Assembly (NCBI GenBank): GCA_025869455.1
Contig: JAOZVT010000419.1
Span: forward strand, 1 to 12,184
Direction of reading: 5' to 3'
Length of the DNA stretch: 12,184 bases
Origin: Prosthecobacter sp.
Lineage (GTDB): Bacteria > Verrucomicrobiota > Verrucomicrobiia > Verrucomicrobiales > Verrucomicrobiaceae
Position numbers and translations under genes: made by a program. The notes under the pieces are model-generated. The model was given only the letters and a program-made list of their open reading frames with translations. It was not told the DNA's origin and did not search any database. Shown piece by piece: positions 1-8,900 of the stretch. Numbering within the stretch: the stretch's first letter is position 1; each line of letters begins with the position of its first letter.

Positions 1-284
1 GTGGAAAAGCCCAAGAGTGGTCAGGCATGCTGCGCTGCCGTCTTATCTCAGAGGACGGTCAGGTCTTGAGTGAAGAACTTCTACCGGCACCAGACCATCT
101 TTGTACCGTTCTGGATTCGCGGGATGGTACACCGAAACCCGTCTCCTACATTGTGCCCGGTCCTGTTCTTTTTCAACTCCGCCTGCCACGTTTGGCGGCT
201 GCTTCCCGGTTAGACATTACACGTATCATTAGCCCAGGTGCCTTAGCGCGCGACATGCCCGTTGGCTCCATCTCACTCCACTGA
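1..284 (+). CDS. C-terminal end of an unrecognised protein (5' truncated)
   Basis: The reading frame (first full codon at base 3) is open from the window edge to a TGA at 282-284, giving about 93 codons. The ATG at 27 is in frame, but the frame continues upstream of it without a stop, so this is more likely the tail of a longer gene than an 85-residue protein. The visible part is rich in alternating hydrophobic and polar residues (for example SYIVPGPVLFQLRLPRL), which suggests a beta-sandwich. There is no catalytic motif, and I do not recognise the family. Only 3 bases separate its stop from the ATG of the M64 peptidase gene, so the two are probably co-transcribed and translationally coupled. 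It could be an accessory or partner protein of the peptidase, but that is inference from position only. Confidence 0.6.
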   Translation, partial: GKAQEWSGMLRCRLISEDGQVLSEELLPAPDHLCTVLDSRDGTPKPVSYIVPGPVLFQLRLPRLAAASRLDITRIISPGALARDMPVGSISLH

Positions 285-287
285 GTT

Positions 288-2924
288 ATGAAATTATTGC
301 AATTAACGTTAGGCTTGTCTCTTTTTCTGATCTTACAAGTCAGCGTCCAGGCACAAACCTCCAGTGTTTTTGATGTGGGAGCCGTGGGGCCGCGCAATGA
401 GCGGCTGAACATGGTGTTTCTGTCTGAGGGCTTCACCCAGACGGAGCTGACGAACGGTAAGTTTGAAAGTGCGGTGCAGGACGTGGTGGATTACCTTTTT
501 GCACAGGAACCCTGGAATCGTTATCGCTCTTATTTCAATGTCTATCGCATTGAGATTGCTTCGAATGAGTCGGGTACGGACAACGTGCATGCGAATCCTC
601 CGCAAGTAAAAGATACCTACTTTGGCACGCACTTTGATTCCAACATTGATCGCCTGCTTCTGCTATCTTCCCAAGGATCATCCCGTGCCTATGCTCTGTT
701 AAATAAACATGTGCCGGAGTATGACATCCCAGTCGTGATCGTGAACGACGAAACATATGGGGGTTCTGGCGGACCCATCGCCGTGGCTTCACTGGATTTT
801 TATGCCGCGCAGTTGGTAGAGCATGAGGTCGGGCATTCGTTTGCCAAGCTCGCTGATGAGTATGATTTCGATACTCCTGGTTATCCTGACATTGAGTACC
901 CAAATGCTACGGCTAAGAATCAGCGTTCGCAGATCCGCTGGAATGTCTGGATTGATGAGGCAACACCTGTGCCGACGCCTGAAAATACGATCACTTATGA
1001 GAACGAAGTAGGCCTATTTGAAGGTGCCAATTATCATGCCATTGGCTGGTACCGTCCGCATGACAACGCCCTAATGAGAAACCTTGGACGCCCACCGGGG
1101 GCGGTGTCGCGCGAGGCTTTTGTTCTTAACTATTATAGCCGCGTTTCTCCTTCGAGTACCCATACTCCCACCGCACTGAAACAAACCGTGAAGGGGCGCA
1201 GCCCGCTGACATTTTCGGTGGATGTGAAGCAACCCTCCACAGGACCCTCACTAACGGTGGAATGGCAGAAAGATGGCAATCCTACCCCTATTGCTACGGG
1301 ACCTACGTTGAATATTGACAGTCAGGACCTGGGAGATGGAAAACATACGCTGAAGGCTGTTATTACCGATCCTACAACTTGGGTGCGCCGTGATCCTGAC
1401 AATCTCCTAACCGAAAGTGTGACCTGGACGCTCACGGTGAGCAACCAAGATAGTCTGACTCCCGAGCTTGTTTTGACCAATGGCGCTTCCTTGGCAGAAG
1501 GTCAGGTGGGTGCGTCTTACAATGCGGCTATCGAGGTTGTTGATATTGATGGCGGAGCCGCCACCTCCTTCAGTGCCAAGGGTTTACCTGCGGGCCTGAA
1601 ACTAGATGCGAAAACGGGCCTCATCACGGGTCGGCCTACTGCCTACAAAAAGGATAAGTCTGGCAATGTGTTGGTTTATGCAGTGACACTCTCTGCTAAA
1701 AATGGTGCAGGCACTTCTTCTGTGACTGTGGACCTGCTTATCTCTCCATTGCCAGAAGGAACGGTTGGGTCTCTGGTTGCACCACTTGTTAGGAGTGATC
1801 TGAATGGCGGTCTGGGCGGGCGTCTGGATCTCGTCACCACCGTCATGGGCACTTACTCGGGAAAGCTTGATCTGGGGGGCAAAAAGTACAGCTTCAAAGG
1901 CTTGCTTGATTCCACCGTCGGCTCCACCACCGTAACGGGTTCTATCAATATCCCACGTCCTGGAAAACCCACACCTGAGCCCCTGAGTCTGACTTTTTCC
2001 ATTGCTGGCTCTTCACAGGTGATTGCCGGGACACTCAGCGCAGATGATCTGTTATTGAATTTTGACGGCTGGTTGAATCCTTGGAGCAAGACCAACCCAG
2101 CGGATGCCTTTGATGGTTATCATACCTTCCGTCTTCAACTGGATTCGCCTCCTATCGGGGCACCCGCTGGACGAGGTTTTGGTTCCTTCACCATCTCTAA
2201 GGACGGCAAGACGAAAATCTCTGGTCGCACGCCAGATGGTACTACATTCACCAGCGCTGGTCTCATCAGTCAAACGGGCGATCTAATGATTTACGCGCTG
2301 CAAAAGGGTAAGCCCACAGGCTCTATCGTGGGTCAGTTTGGCATCAACACACAGGAGGACAACGATGACTCCAACAATCGTATTGTCAGTGATTCAGAAG
2401 ATCTGAGTTGGTGGAAGCCTGCTAGTACGGATGCCAAGGCGCGGCTTTATAAAAGTGGCTTTGACCCTTTGGCCATTCAGGCCGTGGGCGGTCGCTACTT
2501 ACCGCCTGTGTCGCCGCTAGTCGCTCTGGATCTGGAGGCGGGTGCGACGAATGCGAATCTGACTTTCACGGGCGCTAGCTTGTCCACTGCCTCAGGCTCA
2601 GCCGACACCTTCGTGGACATCTTGGCCAACAGCAAAGCTAAGGCCAGCTCACCTTTGCCCGCAGGCACCACCCTAACCATCAATGCAAAATTAGGCACCT
2701 TCACTGGCAAGTTCACGCTGCAGGATGATAACCCGCGCGGCATAGCGCCTACGCCTATCAAGCGCAAGGTTACTTACTTCGGCATCTTGGATGAAGACAG
2801 TGAAGGCAAACGTGGAGATGGTTTCTTTCTCCTGCCTGATCTGCCGTCTAACGAAAAGTCTGACACGCCTACCACCAGTCCCATCCAGGCTGGTGCCGTC
2901 TTGCTGGATAAATCAGGCACGTGA
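288..2924 (+). CDS. Secreted modular M64-family zinc metallopeptidase with Ig-like and beta-repeat domains
   Basis: The 878-residue protein starts with a typical signal peptide (about residues 1-22, ending VQA). Residues about 25-300 are an M64 peptidase domain. The zinc motif HEVGH is at 179-183, with E180 as catalytic base, and runs into LADEY, where D190 is a probable third ligand. An opening strand LNMVFLSEGFTQ and a segment YRPHDNALMR with M263, the likely Met-turn, also fit the family. Family members are called IgA peptidases after Clostridium ramosum, but most are of unknown substrate, and IgA cleavage is not implied here. A PKD/Ig-like stretch follows at about 305-400, then a putative-Ig (He_PIG-type) domain at about 400-490 with the hallmark GLPAGLKLDAKTG...TGRP from 432. 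The last 380 residues hold at least two beta-rich repeats centred on GTYSGKL (521) and GTFTGKF (803). This style is familiar from large secreted proteins of Verrucomicrobia. No sorting signal or membrane anchor is visible at the C-terminus. It is expected in the periplasm, on the surface or outside the cell. Confidence 0.9.
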   Translation: MKLLQLTLGLSLFLILQVSVQAQTSSVFDVGAVGPRNERLNMVFLSEGFTQTELTNGKFESAVQDVVDYLFAQEPWNRYRSYFNVYRIEIASNESGTDNVHANPPQVKDTYFGTHFDSNIDRLLLLSSQGSSRAYALLNKHVPEYDIPVVIVNDETYGGSGGPIAVASLDFYAAQLVEHEVGHSFAKLADEYDFDTPGYPDIEYPNATAKNQRSQIRWNVWIDEATPVPTPENTITYENEVGLFEGANYHAIGWYRPHDNALMRNLGRPPGAVSREAFVLNYYSRVSPSSTHTPTALKQTVKGRSPLTFSVDVKQPSTGPSLTVEWQKDGNPTPIATGPTLNIDSQDLGDGKHTLKAVITDPTTWVRRDPDNLLTESVTWTLTVSNQDSLTPELVLTNGASLAEGQVGASYNAAIEVVDIDGGAATSFSAKGLPAGLKLDAKTGLITGRPTAYKKDKSGNVLVYAVTLSAKNGAGTSSVTVDLLISPLPEGTVGSLVAPLVRSDLNGGLGGRLDLVTTVMGTYSGKLDLGGKKYSFKGLLDSTVGSTTVTGSINIPRPGKPTPEPLSLTFSIAGSSQVIAGTLSADDLLLNFDGWLNPWSKTNPADAFDGYHTFRLQLDSPPIGAPAGRGFGSFTISKDGKTKISGRTPDGTTFTSAGLISQTGDLMIYALQKGKPTGSIVGQFGINTQEDNDDSNNRIVSDSEDLSWWKPASTDAKARLYKSGFDPLAIQAVGGRYLPPVSPLVALDLEAGATNANLTFTGASLSTASGSADTFVDILANSKAKASSPLPAGTTLTINAKLGTFTGKFTLQDDNPRGIAPTPIKRKVTYFGILDEDSEGKRGDGFFLLPDLPSNEKSDTPTTSPIQAGAVLLDKSGT

Positions 2925-2978
2925 TTCTCCATTACGTTTCATGGTTGGTATTGAGACTTTGGTCGTGATTGGCTGGGA

Positions 2979-3007
2979 GGAGATTGATATTCCGTGATCA
3001 GATCTCC
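2979..3007 (+). other. Hairpin in the spacer after the M64 gene
   Basis: GGAGAT-TGAT (2979-2988) can pair with ATCA-ATCTCC (2997-3007) with a single bulged G at 3001 and an 8-base loop. It lies about 55 bases after the peptidase stop and before the next promoter, so a 3'-end or transcript-stabilising role is plausible. No T-tract follows, so it is not a canonical intrinsic terminator. The rest of the 2925-3115 spacer holds only the promoter described separately. Confidence 0.4.
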
Positions 3008-3040
3008 CAAAGCCAAGGATTCAAAGCGAGCCTGCAAGGG

Positions 3041-3071
3041 TTGCTAGAGAAACTGTCATCGAAATTATAAT
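3041..3071 (+). promoter_or_regulatory. Probable sigma70-type promoter for the YqiJ-flotillin-ATPase operon
   Basis: A perfect -10 hexamer TATAAT is seen at 3066-3071. The best -35 candidate is TTGCTA at 3041-3046 (4 of 6 consensus bases) with a rather long 19-bp spacer. Transcription would begin near 3078, giving a leader of about 38 bases before the GTG start at 3116. It lies in the only sizeable gap upstream of the three-gene cassette, which supports an independent transcription unit. The -10 is strong evidence and the -35 is weaker. Confidence 0.55.
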
Positions 3072-3115
3072 GCACTTTCTGAGTCTCCCTGCTTAAATCA
3101 CGGACATTACACGTC

Positions 3116-3796
3116 GTGATTGAACTCATCCAAGAAGCTCTAGCCTCCTATAACCTGCCGCTGACCATGCTGCTAGGCTTGGTCATCTTCTACTGGCTGC
3201 TGGTTATCATTGGAGCCATGGATTTCGACGTGGACATGCCTGACGTGGGAGATGTGGACGCAGGCTCAGATTTTTCGGATGCCTCTTCAGACGGTTCCTC
3301 GCATCATGTCGGCGGCGCTTGGTTGACAGCAGGTCGGTTCCTGGGTTTTTCTCAGGTGCCCATTGCTGTCTGGGCCAGCTTTTTCACTCTCTTTCTCTGG
3401 GCTATCAGCATCCTCTTAAACTATCAGTTCAATGGTGTGCCTGGAGACCGCGACACGGGCACTGCCACGATGCTTTTGCTGCCAGGGGCTTTGGGTAGCC
3501 TGATCCTGACCAAGCTGGCTATCCTGCCTGTGGCCAGAATGTTAACCGCCATGGCCAATGCCAGCACGGAGAATGTCACCGTCCTCAAGAAAATCGGCAT
3601 CGTCACCACCACGCAAGTGACTCAACGATACGGCCAACTTCAGATCGACGGCAACGGAGCCCCCGTGCTCATCAATGTTCGCCTTCGTGAAGGTGGGACT
3701 CCTTTATCGAAAGGTGATTCCGCTGTTGTAACGGAATCCTCGCCAGACGGTACCTATCATTACGTCGAAGCCACTCAACCCCATTCAGCCTCATGA
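3116..3796 (+). CDS. YqiJ/NfeD-like inner-membrane protein with C-terminal OB fold (flotillin partner)
   Basis: The 226-residue protein starts at GTG. An in-frame stop lies 36 bases upstream, and the next methionine would cut into the first membrane helix. Residues about 15-34 form a first membrane segment. They are followed by a very acidic Asp/Ser loop (36-60, with D-V-D-M-P-D-V-G-D-type spacing) and then two more membrane segments at about 81-103 and 118-140. Residues about 152-218 look like a small beta-barrel (KKIGIVTTTQV...GQLQID...VLINVRL...KGDSAVV), matching the OB fold of NfeD/YuaF and YqiJ (DUF1449). In E. coli yqiJ-yqiK and B. subtilis yuaF-floT, such proteins are encoded next to a flotillin and are thought to work with it in membrane microdomains. 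The same pairing here, with the stop and next start overlapping as ATGA, supports the call. The family name is recognised from layout and motifs, not from a database search. Confidence 0.8.
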   Translation: MIELIQEALASYNLPLTMLLGLVIFYWLLVIIGAMDFDVDMPDVGDVDAGSDFSDASSDGSSHHVGGAWLTAGRFLGFSQVPIAVWASFFTLFLWAISILLNYQFNGVPGDRDTGTATMLLLPGALGSLILTKLAILPVARMLTAMANASTENVTVLKKIGIVTTTQVTQRYGQLQIDGNGAPVLINVRLREGGTPLSKGDSAVVTESSPDGTYHYVEATQPHSAS

Positions 3797-5892
3797 ATCC
3801 AATGCTACTAAGTCCACTCGCTTCGTTTGATATTTTCTCCAGCCTTGGAATTTCCGTGGTTGGTGCGTTAGCTCTTTTTGCCTTCGCCTTCTTGGTGATG
3901 TTCTCCCGCTTCTACCGGAAGGTGCAGCAGGGACAGGCCATCGTCCGAAATGGTGTGGGGGATACTCAGGTCTCCTTCAATGGGATGTGGGTCATTCCAG
4001 TCGCCCATCAGATTGAGTACATGGACATCTCGGTGAAGCGAATCGAGATCGAACGAAAAGCCACGGAAGGTCTGATTTGTAAGGACAACATTCGTGCTGA
4101 TATCAAGGTCGCATTCTTTGTTAGGATTAACAAAATCGACGAAGATGTTAAACGCGTAGCTCAGTCCATCGGCTGCGCCCGTGCTTCCTCCATTGACACG
4201 CTCCGCACTCTCTTCGATGCCAAGTTTTCTGAAGCTCTCAAGACGGTGGGCAAGCGTTTTGACTTTGTGCAGCTTTACAATGAGCGCGACCATTTCAAAA
4301 GCGAGATTCTGGAAGTCATCGGCACCGACCTCAATGGCTTCTCCCTGGATGACTGTGCCATTGATTTCTTGGAGCAGACCCAGCTTGAGAACCTGGACCC
4401 CCAGAACATTCTCGATGCTGAAGGTATCAAGAAAATCACCGAGCTCACCGCGACCCAGGCCAAGCTGGCTAACCACATTCAGCGGGATCGCGAGAAGGTC
4501 ATCAAACAGCAGGACGTGCAGGCCCGTGAGGCCATCTTGGAACTCGAACGTCAGCTCGCTGAAACGGAGGCCAAGCAGAAGCGCGATGTCGAAAGCGTGA
4601 AAGCCCGCGAGGAAGCGGAGACTCTGAAGGTGCAGTCTGAAGAGCGGCTCAAATCAGAGCGCGCGAAGATTGCTTCTGATGAAGAAATCGCCATTGCCAA
4701 CGAAAACATGGAGCGTCAGGTTCTCGTCGCCATGCGCAACAAAGAGCGCACGGATGCCGTTGAAATCGAGCGTGTTACCCGTGATCGCGATCTTGAGATC
4801 ATTGACCGTGAGCGCATCACCACACTGAAATCCATCGAGAAAGAGAAGGCGGTGGAAATCGAGAAGAAGAACATCCAGGAAGTGATCAAAGATCGCGTCT
4901 CGCTGGAAAAAACGGTCGTCGTTGAGCAGCAGAAAATGAAGGATGTGGAAGCGTTTGCTACGGCAGATCGTGAGAAGCAGGTGGCCTTGACCAACGCGGA
5001 GAAGAACGCCCAGGAACAGCTCATCCAGAAGATCAAAGAAGCTGAGGCCGCCAAAGAAGCCGCTCGCCTCATCGCCGATCAAGATGCTTACACAGCCATC
5101 AAATCTGCCGATGCTTCCAAGGAGGCTGCACAGCTCCGCGCTCAGGAAATGCTCACCTTGGCTGAAGCCAAGCAGGAATCCGCCAGCCGTGAAGCGAATG
5201 CGGAAAAATCTATTGCCGAAGGCAGGTCTGCTCAGGCTGCTGCTGAAGGCTTAGGCGAGGCCAAAGTCCTTATGGCTAAGGCCGAAGCTTCCCAGAAACA
5301 GGGCACTGTGGATGCAGAAGTCACGCAGCTCAAACTCGCTGCGGAAGCCGACGGCATCACCAAGAAAGCCGAGGCGATGAAGCTGCTGGAAAATGCTGGA
5401 CGCGAACATGAAGAATTCAAGCTCACGCTGGACAAACAGAAAGCCGTGGAACTGGCCCAAATCCACATCCAGAAAGACATCGCGGAACAGCAGGCCATCG
5501 TCCTTGGCGAAGCCATGAAATCCGCGAAGATCGAAATCGTCGGGGGCGAAGTTCAGTTCTTCGACAAGATCACCAACGCCATCGGCAACAGTCGTGCCGT
5601 GGATCGCCTCGTCGAAGGCAGTCGCACTCTCACCGATGTGAAGGAAACCTTCTTCAATGGGGATCCTGAATACTTCAAAGCCCAGCTCAAGACCATTGTG
5701 GATCAGTTTGGCCTAACAAGTGAGGATACTAAAAATCTGACCCTCAGTGCCCTCTTTGCTAAGCTGATCGGCCTGAATCCAGATGAGGCTACCTTGACCA
5801 AGCTCACGGGCATGTTTGGTGCGGCTTCACGCTTTGGTCTTGCGGATCAAACGGTGAGTTCACTCCTGACATCTAAGGCCGCTAAGAAGTAA
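3793..5892 (+). CDS. Flotillin-like SPFH/band-7 membrane scaffold protein (YqiK/FloT-like)
   Basis: The 699-residue protein has one N-terminal membrane segment (about 18-38). Residues about 42-205 form an SPFH/band-7 domain (GQAIVRNGVG, then RIEIERKATEGLICKDNI, a pattern typical of flotillins, and RADIKVAFFVRI). Residues about 210-575 are an almost uninterrupted, charged, Ala/Glu/Lys-rich coiled coil with the repeated E-A-containing segments typical of flotillins. The C-terminal 120 residues (from IEIVGGEVQFFDKI at 580) are a conserved-looking folded end: the IVGG-FFD element resembles the YqiK C-terminus, followed by a helical tail. Flotillins oligomerise in the inner membrane and organise detergent-resistant microdomains. 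At 699 residues it is longer than B. subtilis FloT or E. coli YqiK (both roughly 500-550), mainly through the coiled coil. Its ATG overlaps the previous stop (ATGA, 3793-3796), indicating translational coupling and probably fixed stoichiometry with the YqiJ-like partner. The ATPase gene follows after 64 bp. Confidence 0.92.
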   Translation: MNPMLLSPLASFDIFSSLGISVVGALALFAFAFLVMFSRFYRKVQQGQAIVRNGVGDTQVSFNGMWVIPVAHQIEYMDISVKRIEIERKATEGLICKDNIRADIKVAFFVRINKIDEDVKRVAQSIGCARASSIDTLRTLFDAKFSEALKTVGKRFDFVQLYNERDHFKSEILEVIGTDLNGFSLDDCAIDFLEQTQLENLDPQNILDAEGIKKITELTATQAKLANHIQRDREKVIKQQDVQAREAILELERQLAETEAKQKRDVESVKAREEAETLKVQSEERLKSERAKIASDEEIAIANENMERQVLVAMRNKERTDAVEIERVTRDRDLEIIDRERITTLKSIEKEKAVEIEKKNIQEVIKDRVSLEKTVVVEQQKMKDVEAFATADREKQVALTNAEKNAQEQLIQKIKEAEAAKEAARLIADQDAYTAIKSADASKEAAQLRAQEMLTLAEAKQESASREANAEKSIAEGRSAQAAAEGLGEAKVLMAKAEASQKQGTVDAEVTQLKLAAEADGITKKAEAMKLLENAGREHEEFKLTLDKQKAVELAQIHIQKDIAEQQAIVLGEAMKSAKIEIVGGEVQFFDKITNAIGNSRAVDRLVEGSRTLTDVKETFFNGDPEYFKAQLKTIVDQFGLTSEDTKNLTLSALFAKLIGLNPDEATLTKLTGMFGAASRFGLADQTVSSLLTSKAAKK

Positions 5893-5899
5893 CCTGCTG

Positions 5900-5949
5900 T
5901 GCCGACCTCCGTCGGCATGACACTCCCTTCATGCTGACGGCTAGTCAGC
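5900..5949 (+). promoter_or_regulatory. Alternative hairpins (attenuator-like) between flotillin and ATPase genes
   Basis: Four complementary segments are visible. Segment 1 TGCCGAC (5900-5906) pairs perfectly with segment 2 GTCGGCA (5911-5917) over a 4-base loop. Segment 3 GCTGAC (5933-5938) pairs with segment 4 GTCAGC (5944-5949) over a 5-base loop. Segments 2 and 3 extended (5911-5919 with 5930-5938) can form a 9-bp stem with one G-U pair, which excludes both other hairpins. The 3:4 hairpin ends 7 bases before the ATPase ATG and could hinder ribosome access. No T-tract follows any stem. A role in tuning ATPase output relative to flotillin is inference. Confidence 0.4.
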
Positions 5950-5956
5950 CTTCCAG

Positions 5957-8900
5957 ATGTCTGATCCCGCCCCATCACCCCAGGCTCCTGTCGCCAAGCT
6001 TGAAGCTGGCGCTTACGAAGTCATTCGTCAGCGGCTGGACAAGCATGGCGCAGAACTTCAGCGCCGCCTTGATCTGCTGAATGCAGATCGTAAGGCGGAG
6101 TTCGGTGGCATTGAAACGGCGCTCCTGGCCACTACACGGCTGACCACGGAAAACAACTGTGTTCCACGCGACATGGTGGCCATTGGTCCGCGACGCTTTT
6201 TGTTCGGCTACAATGTCCATCTCGGCCTGCGCACTCAGATGCGTGTGGAGGATGTCTTTGGCATCTATGATTACAAGGCGGAGGATCATAGCTTTCATCC
6301 GAATAAGGATGACATGCTGGCGGACAAAGCTTTTGCCGAAGACTTTGATTACCTCTACCGTTACTACAAGAACGCTTCCTTCCTGAAGTTCCACCGCATC
6401 GGTCCGCACCTTTATCTAGGCATGCAGGTCGGTCGGGATGCTTCCGAGATCAAAGCGTTCAAATGGCTAGTGAATGATGAAGCGGGTACGCTGCAATACC
6501 TGGGGAACCGTTACGATCACGAATTCCTATTTCCCACCCATCAGGAATTTGAGTGGATACGCGCTAGGCGGGAAATGTACCGCCACGGTCAGCACCCACA
6601 CATCAGCATTGAGCATCGAGTGTTTGTCGAGACCATCGGCGGTGACCTGACGGTCAAGGTGGAAAACAATACCGATTCAGGACGCGGGATCTTCAGTGAA
6701 CCTGTGGACAATGCCGACCAGACCCTGGATGACGCAGAGGTCCACTATGCCATTGTGGGGAATCTCATCTTGATGAAGGTGCTGCCCTACCAGGAGAAAA
6801 CCTGGCATTACCTCGTCTTCAATGAACGCACACGAGAAGCTCATCGCATTGATAGCATCGCTGAATCCTGCGTGCTCTTGCCAGACGGTCACGGCATTGT
6901 TTTTCCGCATGGTTATGTGCTGCAAACGGGTGAGGTGAAACGTTTTGACACGGGTCTTCCGCCCATGCGTTTTGAGCGTCGCATTGCGGCCGCAAATGGT
7001 GAGGATACACTCTTTGTTTTTGCTCACATTGAAAGCGGTCAGTACTTGCTGTTGAGCTACAATCTGATTTCACAGAGCATCGCTACGCCGCTTGTCTGTC
7101 ACGGTTATAGCCTATTCCCATCAGGTGAATTGATTTTGTTTCAGGGGGATGAAGAGCCGCGCAAACACCACGTCGTTCAGGCTTGGCGTACACCCTTTGT
7201 TACGTCAGATGATCATCCCCAGGCGAAGAGCCAGACCTTCCTGAGCAAGATCGGCAATGCAGAGATTGTCCGCTGTATGGCTGAGTGCCGTGGAGTGCTT
7301 ACGTTATTGGCTAAAGACGATTCATTCTCCGGCCTCTATGTGGAGTTAGTGCGCAGCGCCGGAGACATCACGGACAGCTACTTTTGGGTCGATCAGGCTG
7401 GCGCACAAAATCTCAAAGAAACGCTCCTGGAGATCAAGGTCACCGCTGAGTCTGCTCTCGGTGAATTTGAAAAAGTTCGGCGGATGCGCAAAGTCGCCAG
7501 TGATCAGACCGAGGCTCTCCAAGAAAAGGTTTCAAAGAACCTCAATGCTGCTGGCAATACCGACCCTGACGACATTCTTGGTTATGTCCGTTTGCTTGCC
7601 ACTCTGCGTGAACTTCGCGGTCAGATCATCGCTCTGCGGGATGTCCGTTATGTGGACCTGGAGGTCATCACGAAAATGGATGCGGGTGTTGCCGAAGGAA
7701 GCGATCGGCTCTCTGAAAAATGCGTCGCTTTCTTGCTGCGTCCCGAGGCGCTGGATCCGTATCGAAAACAGATTACCGAGCAGCAGGCTCTCGTGCCGTC
7801 GCTGAACAAAGTGACTGAGGCCCAGGAAGTGGAGGAGTCCCTGGCCAAGTCCAGTACGGAACTGGAGCTTTTGACCAGCATTGTCAGTAGCCTGAAGATC
7901 AAGGATGCCACGGAAACCACACGCATCATTGAGGGCATTTCCACATTGTTTGCGCAGCTTAATCAGGTGCGCTCCGTGCTGCGAAACCGGCGCAACGATT
8001 TGGCCAAAGTAGAAGGAGCGGCTCAGTTCCAGGCCCAGCTCAGTTTGCTCAGCCAGAGCGTGCTGAACTACCTGGAAGTGGCCACCACACCCGAGAAGTG
8101 CGATGAATCCCTGACTCGGGTGATGGTGCAGATTGAGGAGCTAGAAAGCCGCTTTTCGGACTTTGATGAATACGCGGCTGAACTCACCTTGAAGCGTGAG
8201 GAAATCACCAATGCTTTCGAATCCCGCCGTCAGTCTCTGGTGGATGCGCGCAATCGCCGTGCTCAGTCGTTAGGCCAATCAGCCGAACGCATCCTTACCA
8301 GTGTGCGCAATCGGCTCGCTGCCTTTGCGAAACCGGAAGAAGTGCACTCCTGGTTAGCGGGCGATGCCATGGTGGCCAAGCTACGCGACCTCATTGAGGA
8401 ACTGCGCAAGCTGGGTGACAGCGTCCGTGCCGATGAGCTGCAAACCAAGCTAAAGACCCTTCAGCAGGATTCGATCAAACAGATTCGCGACAAAGCCGAA
8501 CTCTTTGTGGATGGCGGAGATTTGATCCAGTTGGGCAAGCACAAGTTCAGCGTCAATCGCCAGCCGCTGGAACTGACCATTCTGCCGCGTGAAAATGGCC
8601 TTACGTTTCACCTCACAGGCACGCGCTATTTTGAGTATGTTGCCCATCCGGATCTGGATGCTCTTAAAAGTGTTTGGGATCAGGCGGTCATCTCCGAAAA
8701 TGAGCAGGTCTATCGGGCGGAGTATCTGGCCTGGAAATTCATGCAATCTGGGATTGAGTTTTCAGAGTCCGCTTTGCGTGACTTCATGGCCCAGCGCTAT
8801 CAGGAAGGCTACACCAAAGGTGTGCATGATCATGACGCTGGCCTGATATTGCAACCTTTGTTAGACATGCGAAAGGCCCTCGGCCTGTTGCGTCATTCGC

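Noticed and set aside
213..224. 12-base identical string GACATTACACGT at 213-224 and 3103-3114
   Set aside because: A few 12-base matches are expected by chance in a 12-kb window; one copy is inside a coding region and the flanks do not match, so an operator or att role is not supported.
2791..2997. 68-codon + strand open frame overlapping the end of the M64 gene
   Set aside because: Most of it overlaps the peptidase in another frame, and the protein has no signal, motif or start context.
3868..4476. 202-codon open frame on the - strand inside the flotillin gene
   Set aside because: It lies fully antisense to a well-supported flotillin, has no recognisable motif, and is explained by the codon bias of the + strand gene.
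5900..5917. Perfect 7-bp hairpin as an intrinsic terminator after the flotillin gene
   Set aside because: No T-tract follows and the downstream gene has no separate promoter that I can see; it is better described as part of the alternative-fold spacer.
7400..8500. SMC/RecN-type DNA repair protein suggested by the long coiled coil
   Set aside because: The ATPase motifs are AAA+ (MoxR-like) and lie together at the C-terminus; there is no ABC signature or split head.
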